A stretch of DNA of 64,000 nt from Hydrogenophaga sp. (GTDB lineage: Bacteria; Pseudomonadota; Gammaproteobacteria; Burkholderiales; Burkholderiaceae_C). A program made the translations under genes and the position numbers. The stretch lies in NCBI RefSeq assembly GCF_026125825.1, contig NZ_JAHCKK010000009.1, positions 22,272 through 86,271 on the forward strand. The letters are read 5' to 3'. Positions 1 through 5,888 of this stretch are shown here, piece by piece. Each line of letters begins with the position of its first letter. Position 1 is the stretch's first letter. Under the pieces are notes generated by a model. That model was not told where the DNA came from. It saw only the letters and a program-made list of their open reading frames with translations, and ran no database searches.

Positions 1-596
1 TGGTCGCGCTGTTCGCCGCCGCGTTGACGCGCCGCTGGCCCGCCCGCGCCACCGTGGCCGCCCTGCTGCTGTCGCTGGCCGGCGTGTGGCTGCTGATCGC
101 ACCGGCCGGTGCCGTGGGCGCCAGCGGGCGCGATGCCCCGTGGGCGGTGGCGCTCGTGGTGCTGGGCGCGGCGCTGTGGAGCGCCGCCGTGGTGCTGGCC
201 TCCCGGCTGGGCACGCCCTGGCCCCCTCTGCAAACCTCGATGGTGATGATCTGCGCCGGCTCGCTGCCCTTCCTGCTCGCCGCCCCCTGGGTGCTGTCGG
301 GCGCGCACGCGGCCTGGTCGCCGGGCGCGATCGGCGGCGTGCTGTTCATGGCCGTGGGCGTGACCGTGCTGGCCAACGTGCTGTGGCTGCACGCCCTGCG
401 GGCCATGGGCGCGGTCTCCACGAGCCTGCTCATCAACCTGGTGCCACTGACCACCGTGAGCCTTTCGGTGATCTGGCTGGGCGAGCCATGGACCACGCGC
501 CAGCTGGCCGGCACGGTGCTCGTCCTGTCGGCCCTTCTCCTCAACCCCCTGCTGCAGGCCCTGAGCCGGCACCGCACAAAACCCCTGCTGCCATGA
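1..596 (+). CDS. DMT-superfamily (EamA) transporter, 5' end outside window
   Basis: This is the C-terminal part of an EamA-type drug/metabolite exporter of the inner membrane. The frame is open to the left edge of the window (codons run from position 3), so the true start lies upstream; the internal TTG at 24 is only the first in-frame start-like codon. About 197 residues are visible, with several strongly hydrophobic helices and the typical late EamA segment ending in a loop with GEPWTTRQLAGTVLVLSALL. The substrate cannot be told. Its stop overlaps the start of the next gene (ATGA at 593-596), so the two are probably translated together. Confidence 0.85.
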   Translation, partial: VALFAAALTRRWPARATVAALLLSLAGVWLLIAPAGAVGASGRDAPWAVALVVLGAALWSAAVVLASRLGTPWPPLQTSMVMICAGSLPFLLAAPWVLSGAHAAWSPGAIGGVLFMAVGVTVLANVLWLHALRAMGAVSTSLLINLVPLTTVSLSVIWLGEPWTTRQLAGTVLVLSALLLNPLLQALSRHRTKPLLP

Positions 597-1042
597 GCAC
601 CGATCTGCACACCTTCATGGACCGCAACGAGCACCTCACCGGCGACGACCGGATGGACCGGGTGCACGAGGAATTCCACCTGTTGCTGCTGGCCCTGCGC
701 GCCGCGCCGGCCGACCAGGCCGCCACCGCACTGCTCGACCTCATCACCCACACGCGCGACCATTTCGCCCAGGAAGACACCTGGATGCGCGACCTCGACT
801 ACCCCATCCGCGACTGCCACATCCAGGAACACGCCGAGGTGCTCGCCTCGCTGGTGCAAGTCCACGAACGGCTCTGCCAGAACGACCATCGCGCGCTGCC
901 GCGCCTGATCCATGCGCTGGAAGACTGGTTTCCGGGCCACGTGCAGCACCTGGACTCCGCGCTCGCGCAGTGGATGGTGCGCCGCCAGTGGAACGCCCAG
1001 CCCATCATGCTCAGGCGCAACGCCGCGAGCCCCACGCCCTGA
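593..1042 (+). CDS. Hemerythrin-like (HHE) domain protein
   Basis: A 149-residue protein with the spaced His/Glu/Asp pattern of bacteriohemerythrins: an early VHEEFH helix, then HFAQEDTWM, CHIQEHAEVL and a late HVQHLDSAL. These match the residues that bind the di-iron O2 site in the four-helix bundle, and none is missing. The length is that of a single-domain bacteriohemerythrin. Likely a cytoplasmic oxygen- or NO-binding or iron-storage protein; which of these cannot be read from sequence. The ATG at 593 overlaps the stop of the upstream transporter gene, which favours this start over the longer upstream extension of the frame. Confidence 0.85.
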   Translation: MSTDLHTFMDRNEHLTGDDRMDRVHEEFHLLLLALRAAPADQAATALLDLITHTRDHFAQEDTWMRDLDYPIRDCHIQEHAEVLASLVQVHERLCQNDHRALPRLIHALEDWFPGHVQHLDSALAQWMVRRQWNAQPIMLRRNAASPTP

Positions 1043-1060
1043 ACCCAGGCACCGGCCACA

Positions 1061-1447
1061 ATGGCGGCCATGACCGCTGATGAGCTGATCGCCCTGGCCC
1101 GGGCCCACCGCGCCGCCACCCCCTGCACCCGCTGCCAGAGCCTGGTGTGCAAGGGCTGGGAATCGGTGCCCGGTGGCTTCGACCTGTCCCGCCTGAGCCG
1201 CGTCGGCACCCTGCGCGACCCGCAGGCCGACGACCCCACGCTCGACGAATACCACCCCGCCGGCACCGGCGCCTGGTCCGCCGACGCGCCGATCGCCCTG
1301 GGCTGGTTCCCCTACAACCGCTGCGACGTCTGGCAGTGCAGCGCCTGCGCCCGCCCCTTCCTGCGCTACACCGAGGTCGGCGGCTACTACACCGACGAGC
1401 GCATCCGCGAACTCCAGGCCCACCTGGTCGTCCAGCCACCCACCTAG
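1061..1447 (+). CDS. Conserved small Cys-rich protein, function unknown
   Basis: A 128-residue protein 18 bp after the hemerythrin gene. It carries two Cys pairs, CTRCQSLVC near residue 13-20 and CDVWQCSACARPF near residue 88, which could form a zinc-ribbon-like site, and a Tyr-rich tail (YTEVGGYYTDERI). I do not recognise a named family. A second in-frame ATG lies at 1070, and neither start has a clear ribosome-binding site. Base composition matches its neighbours. Reading it as coding rests on codon-like GC bias, the Cys pairing and its tandem position. Confidence 0.6.
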   Translation: MAAMTADELIALARAHRAATPCTRCQSLVCKGWESVPGGFDLSRLSRVGTLRDPQADDPTLDEYHPAGTGAWSADAPIALGWFPYNRCDVWQCSACARPFLRYTEVGGYYTDERIRELQAHLVVQPPT

Positions 1448-1485
1448 GGTTAACACCCATACCCCAGGGCCGGAATCAAATCTAC

Positions 1486-1513
1486 ATTTCAAATTCAAAT
1501 TTGAATTTGAAAT
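1486..1513. promoter_or_regulatory. Perfect 28-bp palindrome over the TetR start codon
   Basis: The 28 bases are exactly self-complementary, built from repeated TTTGAA / TTCAAA units (arms read ATTTCAAATTCAAA). They end at the A and T of the regulator's ATG at 1512. In an otherwise GC-rich context this AT-rich palindrome is a very strong candidate operator for the TetR dimer encoded right behind it. It leaves no room for an ordinary Shine-Dalgarno sequence. Confidence 0.8.
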
Positions 1514-2183
1514 GAACCCCAAGAAACCGTCCCCCACGCCCAAGGACTCGACCCGCACGAAGATCGTGATGGCCGCGCTGCGCGTCTTCGCCACGCGCGG
1601 ATTCGAGGCGGCCTCGCTCAAGGAGATCACCACCGCGAGCGAGACCAACGTGGCGGCGATCCACTACCACTTCGGCTCCAAGGAAGCGCTGATCCGCGAG
1701 GTGCTGCAGACCGTGGCCGACCCGGTGAACCAGCTGCGCCGGGAGATGCTGGCGCAGCAGCCCGACGGCCCGGGCCGCACCCTGGAGCACGTGGTCGAAG
1801 CCCTGCTCGCCCCCCCGATCCGCCTGAGCGCCGACGCCACCGGCGACGGCCGCCTGCTCACCCGCCTGATCCTGCAGGCGCGCGCGCTGCCCAGCGAGTT
1901 CACCAACAGCGCCCTGTTCCAGCAGTACGACAGCACCGCCCTGCTGTTCGTGCAGGCGCTGATGGACGCCGAGCCCGGCCTCACCCGGCAGCAAGCGTTC
2001 TGGCGCTACGCCTTCGCCATTGGCGCCATGCACTACATCGTGTCCGACGCCGACGCCGCCTACCACCGCCTCAACCGCCTCTCGGGCGGCCTGTGCGACA
2101 CCGACGACCCCGAGGCCATCGTGCGCGAGCTCGTCGCCTTCGTCGTCGCCGGCATGCGCGCGCGGCCCCCTTCATCCACCTAA
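1512..2183 (+). CDS. TetR/AcrR-family transcriptional regulator
   Basis: A 223-residue regulator. An N-terminal helix-turn-helix spans about residues 15-65 and includes the hallmark AAIHYHFGSKEALIREVL recognition helix. A helical ligand-binding domain follows, resembling the CerR-like C-terminal class. It is the first gene of a tandem set (regulator, cyclase, Bug receptor, fumarylacetoacetase). Its start codon lies inside a perfect 28-bp palindrome, which suggests autorepression. The next gene begins 16 bp after its stop, so it is probably co-transcribed with the catabolic genes. The effector is unknown but may be an acid used by the downstream enzymes. Confidence 0.88.
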   Translation: MNPKKPSPTPKDSTRTKIVMAALRVFATRGFEAASLKEITTASETNVAAIHYHFGSKEALIREVLQTVADPVNQLRREMLAQQPDGPGRTLEHVVEALLAPPIRLSADATGDGRLLTRLILQARALPSEFTNSALFQQYDSTALLFVQALMDAEPGLTRQQAFWRYAFAIGAMHYIVSDADAAYHRLNRLSGGLCDTDDPEAIVRELVAFVVAGMRARPPSST

Positions 2184-2199
2184 ACCAGGCCCCACCTTC

Positions 2200-2988
2200 A
2201 TGCCCCGCCGCATCATCGACCTCTCCGTCACGCTCGAAGACAAGCCCACCTCGCCGGCCCACCACCGCCCGCAGATCCAGTACGCCGACCACGACCAGTC
2301 GTGGGAGCTGTTCTCCAAGCTGTTCCCCGGCATCGGCCCCGACTCGCTGCCCGAGGGCAAGGCCTGGGCGGTGGAGAAGATCTCCCTCTCCACCCACGCC
2401 GGCACGCACATGGACGCGCCCTGGCACTACCACCCCACCACCGACCACGCGCTGCAGGAAGGCGGGCGCCCCGCCCCCGGCATCGACGAGGTGCCGCTGG
2501 ACTGGTGCCTGCGCCCCGGCGTCAAGCTCGACTTCCGCCACTTCGAGGCCGGCTACGTCGTCACGCCGCAGGACATCGAGGCCGAACTCAAGCGCATCCA
2601 CTACGAGCTGCAGCCGCTGGACATCGTGGTGGCCAACACCCGCGCCGGCGCGCGCCAGGGCCAGGAGGACTACTGGGAAAGCGCCTGCGGCTTCGGCCGC
2701 GCAGCCACGCTCTACCTGCTCGAGCGCGGCGTGCGCGTGGTCGGCACCGACTCCTACAGCTGGGACGCCGCCTTCAAGTTCGTGGTCGAGCGCTTCGAGC
2801 GCGACGGCGACCCCTCCATCATCTGGGAAGGCCACAAGGCCGGCCGCGACATCGGCTACTACCAGATGGAGAAGCTCTCCAACCTCGACCAGCTGCCCCC
2901 GCACGGCTTCGACATCAGCTGCTTCCCGATCAAGATCAAACACGGCTCGGCCGGCTGGGTCCGCGCCGTCGCGGTGCTCAACGACTGA
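2200..2988 (+). CDS. Cyclase / kynurenine formamidase-like metal-dependent hydrolase
   Basis: A 262-residue member of the putative cyclase family that includes kynurenine formamidase. The diagnostic STHAGTHMDAPWHY metal-binding motif sits near residues 67-80, and a later WDAAF segment and GHKAGRDIGYYQMEKL follow. The His and Asp residues that bind the metal are present. The family hydrolyses amides, esters or lactones; the substrate here is not known. It lies between a TetR gene and a Bug receptor gene and upstream of fumarylacetoacetase, so a role in breaking down an aromatic-derived or diketo acid is plausible but inferred. Confidence 0.82.
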   Translation: MPRRIIDLSVTLEDKPTSPAHHRPQIQYADHDQSWELFSKLFPGIGPDSLPEGKAWAVEKISLSTHAGTHMDAPWHYHPTTDHALQEGGRPAPGIDEVPLDWCLRPGVKLDFRHFEAGYVVTPQDIEAELKRIHYELQPLDIVVANTRAGARQGQEDYWESACGFGRAATLYLLERGVRVVGTDSYSWDAAFKFVVERFERDGDPSIIWEGHKAGRDIGYYQMEKLSNLDQLPPHGFDISCFPIKIKHGSAGWVRAVAVLND

Positions 2989-3028
2989 GCACCGCGCCTT
3001 TCTCTTTCCTTCCCTTTCTGGAGACAAC

Positions 3029-4024
3029 ATGAAACCCACCTCCCTGCCGTCCACCCGCCGCCGCACCGTCGTCGCCGGCGCCATCGCCCTGGCCGTCGGT
3101 GGCCTGCCGCTGGCCGCCAGCGCGCAATCGGGCCCCTACCCGAACAAGACCATCCAGGTGGTCGTGCCCTTCCCGGCCGGCGGCATCGTCGACAACGTCA
3201 CGCGCAAGCTCGGCACCGAACTCAGCGCCAGCCTGGGCCAGACCCTGGTGGTGGAAAACAAGGCCGGCGCAGGCGGCTCCATCGGCGCGGCCCAGGTCGC
3301 CCGCTCCAAGGCCGACGGCTACACCCTGCTCACCGCCTTCGACACCCACGCCGTCAACCCGCTGCTCTACAAACTCAGCTTCGACTCCGACAAAGACCTC
3401 AAGCCCATCGCGCTGATCGCCACCTCGCCGCTGGTGCTGGTGGTGCACCCCTCGGTGCCGGCCAAGAGCCTGCGCGAACTCGTGGACCTGGCCAAGGCCA
3501 AGCCCGACACGCTGCACTACGCCTCCACCGGCGCGGGCAGCTCCAACCACCTCACCACCGAACTCTTCAAAGCCACCTCGGGCGCCTCGTTCAACCACGT
3601 GCCCTACAAAGGCGGCGCACCTGCCATCACCGACGTGCTCGGCGGCCAGGTGCAGGTGATGTTCGTCAGCGTCACCTCGGTGCTCGCCCACATCCGCGCC
3701 GGCAAGATGCGCGCGCTGGCCGTGACCACGCGCGAGCGCATCCCCGCGCTGCCCGACGTGCCGCCCGTGAGCGACACCTACCCCGGCTTCGAAGCCACCT
3801 CCTGGGTCGGCCTGCTCGCGCCCGCCGGTGTGCCCGCCGACGTCGTGAGCAAGCTCAACGGCGGCGTGAACGCCGCGCTCAAGTCGCCCGAGTTCCAGAA
3901 ATTCCTGGAAGAGCAATCCCTGCGGCCCGCCGGCGGCACCCCCGAACAGTTCACCGCCTTCATGAAGGCCGAGACCCAGAAATGGGGCGCGGTCATCAAG
4001 CGCCAGAACATCCAGGTGGAATAA
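3029..4024 (+). CDS. Bug-family tripartite tricarboxylate transporter receptor
   Basis: A 331-residue periplasmic binding protein of the Bug/TctC type. It has an N-terminal signal with a twin-arginine-like TRRRTVVAG start and cleavage near ASAQS, then the family hallmarks PNKTIQVVVPFPAGG, VENKAGAGGSIGA and a late PAGVPADVVSKLN. GGAG four bases before the ATG region supports this start. It should bind a small carboxylate and hand it to a TctAB permease, but no permease gene is present in this window. The ligand is probably related to the substrate of the adjacent cyclase and fumarylacetoacetase. Confidence 0.9.
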   Translation: MKPTSLPSTRRRTVVAGAIALAVGGLPLAASAQSGPYPNKTIQVVVPFPAGGIVDNVTRKLGTELSASLGQTLVVENKAGAGGSIGAAQVARSKADGYTLLTAFDTHAVNPLLYKLSFDSDKDLKPIALIATSPLVLVVHPSVPAKSLRELVDLAKAKPDTLHYASTGAGSSNHLTTELFKATSGASFNHVPYKGGAPAITDVLGGQVQVMFVSVTSVLAHIRAGKMRALAVTTRERIPALPDVPPVSDTYPGFEATSWVGLLAPAGVPADVVSKLNGGVNAALKSPEFQKFLEEQSLRPAGGTPEQFTAFMKAETQKWGAVIKRQNIQVE

Positions 4025-4030
4025 AGCCCC

Positions 4031-5305
4031 ATGGCGCCGCCCCGCATCGACGACACCCACGCCGCCGGCCTGCAAAGCTGGCTGGCTTGCGCCAACCAAC
4101 CCGGCACCGACTTCCCCATCCAGAACCTGCCCTACGGCCGGTTCCAGGTGGGCGATGAACCCGGCTGGCGCATCGGCGTGGCCATCGGCGACCAGGTGCT
4201 CGACCTGCAACGCGCCGGCGTGCTCGACCACAGCGACATGGCGCGCCTGCTCGCCCTCGCCCCCCAGGCGCGGCAGGCGCTGCGCCGCACCCTCAGCGAA
4301 GGCCTGCGCCAGGGCAGCCCGAAAGAAGCCGCCTTCAGCGCCGCGCTGCACCCCCAGGCCAGCGTGCGCATGGGCATGCCCTTCGACGTGGGCGACTACA
4401 CCGACTTCTACACCGGCATCCACCACGCCACCACCGTGGGCAAGCTGTTCCGGCCCGACCACCCGCTGCTGCCCAACTACAAATGGGTGCCCATCGGCTA
4501 CCACGGCCGCGCCTCCACACTGCGCGTGAGCCCCGACGCCTTCCCGCGCCCCATGGGCCAGCTCAGCCCCGGCCACGGCGGCGCGCCCACGCTGCAACCC
4601 ACCAGGCGGCTCGACCACGAGCTCGAACTCGGCCTCGTCATCGGCCCGCCCAGCCGGCAAGGCGAACCCATCGGCATCGAAGACGCGGAAGACCACCTCT
4701 TCGGCGTCGTGCTGCTCAACGACTGGAGCGCGCGCGACATCCAGGCCTGGGAATACCAGCCCCTGGGCCCCTTCCTCTCGAAAAACTTCGCCAGCACGCT
4801 CTCGCCCTGGGTCGTCACCCTGGAAGCCCTCGCCCCCTACCGCCAGGCCTTCACCCGGCCCGAAGGCGACCCCGCCCCGCTGCCCTACCTCGACTCGGCG
4901 GCCAACCGCGAACACGGCGCCATCGACATCGCGCTGGAAGTCTGGGTGCAGACCGCGGCCATGCGCGCCAGCGGCCACGCGGGCGAACGCATCAGCCAGT
5001 CCAACTTCACCGACGCCTACTGGACCGCCGCGCAGCTCGTCGCCCACCACACCGTCAACGGCTGCGACCTGCGCGCGGGCGACCTGCTGGGCACCGGCAC
5101 CCTCTCGGGCCCCGCGCCCGAGCAAGGCGGCTCCCTGCTCGAACTCACGCAGGGCGGCCAACGCCCGCTCACGCTCGCCAACGGCGAAACCCTGGGCTTC
5201 CTCGCCGACGGCGACACCATCGTGCTGCGCGCGCACTGCCAGCGCGAGGGGTACCGGCGCATCGGCTTCGGCGAATGCCGGGGCACCGTGCTGCCCCGCG
5301 CCTGA
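4031..5305 (+). CDS. fahA: Fumarylacetoacetase
   Basis: A 424-residue fumarylacetoacetate hydrolase (EC 3.7.1.2), which splits fumarylacetoacetate into fumarate and acetoacetate at the end of homogentisate breakdown. The N-terminal SH3-like domain is followed by the catalytic segment DYTDFYTGIHHATTVGKLF. The metal-binding HELELGLVIG, NDWSARDIQAWEY and SKNFASTLSPWV motifs and a C-terminal GGSLLEL are all present, matching the conserved Asp, Glu and Lys residues of the family. It starts 6 bp after the Bug receptor gene, so one operon is likely. No homogentisate dioxygenase is nearby, so its acylpyruvate substrate here may come from another ring-cleavage route. Confidence 0.93.
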   Translation: MAPPRIDDTHAAGLQSWLACANQPGTDFPIQNLPYGRFQVGDEPGWRIGVAIGDQVLDLQRAGVLDHSDMARLLALAPQARQALRRTLSEGLRQGSPKEAAFSAALHPQASVRMGMPFDVGDYTDFYTGIHHATTVGKLFRPDHPLLPNYKWVPIGYHGRASTLRVSPDAFPRPMGQLSPGHGGAPTLQPTRRLDHELELGLVIGPPSRQGEPIGIEDAEDHLFGVVLLNDWSARDIQAWEYQPLGPFLSKNFASTLSPWVVTLEALAPYRQAFTRPEGDPAPLPYLDSAANREHGAIDIALEVWVQTAAMRASGHAGERISQSNFTDAYWTAAQLVAHHTVNGCDLRAGDLLGTGTLSGPAPEQGGSLLELTQGGQRPLTLANGETLGFLADGDTIVLRAHCQREGYRRIGFGECRGTVLPRA

Positions 5306-5316
5306 GCGCGCTCAGG
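5301..5316. terminator. Perfect 16-bp palindrome spanning two convergent stop codons
   Basis: CCTGAGCGCGCTCAGG is exactly self-complementary. It contains the stop codon of fumarylacetoacetase on the plus strand and the stop of the Crp/Fnr fragment on the minus strand. It could form a hairpin between the convergent genes, but no U-tract follows on either side, so calling it a terminator is tentative. Confidence 0.4.
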
Positions 5317-5555
5317 AGCTCGCCGACTGCTCGTCCAGCAATCGGCGGTCGGCGGCATAACAGCCGCAGGCCAGGGCCAGCAGCCCGGCCCGGTCGAGCA
5401 CCGTCAACTCGCCCCGGTGGTACGCGATCAGGCCGGCGCGCTGCAGCTCGCCGGCCGCCTCCGTCACGCCCACCCGCCGCACCCCCAGCATCTGCGCGAT
5501 GAGGCCCTGCGTCACGTGGAAATGGTCGGTCTGCAGGCGGTCCTGGCTCATCAGC
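5312..5555 (-). pseudogene. Crp/Fnr-family regulator, C-terminal fragment
   Basis: On the minus strand the frame encodes LLMSQDRLQTDHFHVTQ and then an IAQMLGVRRVGVTEAAG helix-turn-helix, the typical C-terminal DNA-binding end of a Crp/Fnr regulator, with a normal stop at 5312. The cyclic-nucleotide-binding N-terminal half is absent. Past about 5555 the frame continues only as shadow of the neighbouring kinase fragment on the other strand. About 80 residues of the original protein remain. Without the effector domain it cannot work as a usual Crp protein. I infer a deletion that joined it to the kinase remnant. Confidence 0.75.
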
Positions 5556-5888
5556 AACCGCGAACTGCTCCATGCGGCACTGGCCAACGTGATACAGAAC
5601 GCCTTCAAGTTCACCCAGCCCGAGACCGTCGTGCACCTCGTCGCCCGCTCGGCCGACGACCGGATCCGCATCAGCGTGGCCGATCACTGCGGAGGCCTGT
5701 CACAGGGCGATGAAAAGAAAATGTTCGTGCCCTTCGCCAGCCACCCAGGCCGCATGGCGGGCTTGGGCCTGGGCCTGTCCATCGCGAGACAAAGCGTCGA
5801 AGCCGACATGGGCAGCCTCACCGTGCAAGACGTGCCGGGCACCGGCTGCGTCTTCACCATCGATCTGCCGCGCCATCAACTCCCCTAG
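5556..5888 (+). pseudogene. Histidine kinase HATPase domain, orphan fragment
   Basis: About 110 residues make up nearly the whole of a HATPase_c domain: the N-box region ALANVIQNAFKFTQPE, a degraded G1 box (VADHCGGLSQGD) and the G2 box GRMAGLGLGLSIARQS, ending in a normal stop. No sensor domain, HisKA domain or proper start precedes it. The only in-frame ATG codons are at 5499, inside the Crp remnant, and about 5571, inside the ATPase domain. The frame abuts the Crp/Fnr fragment near 5555. It is most likely the 3' end of a deleted sensor kinase. Its stop overlaps the stop of the convergent hybrid kinase at a CTAG. Confidence 0.75.

Noticed and set aside
2978-5236. 752-residue minus-strand open frame
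   Set aside because: It is antisense to the Bug receptor and fumarylacetoacetase genes, is rich in Gly, Val, Arg and Ala without motifs, and arises from codon bias of the real genes.
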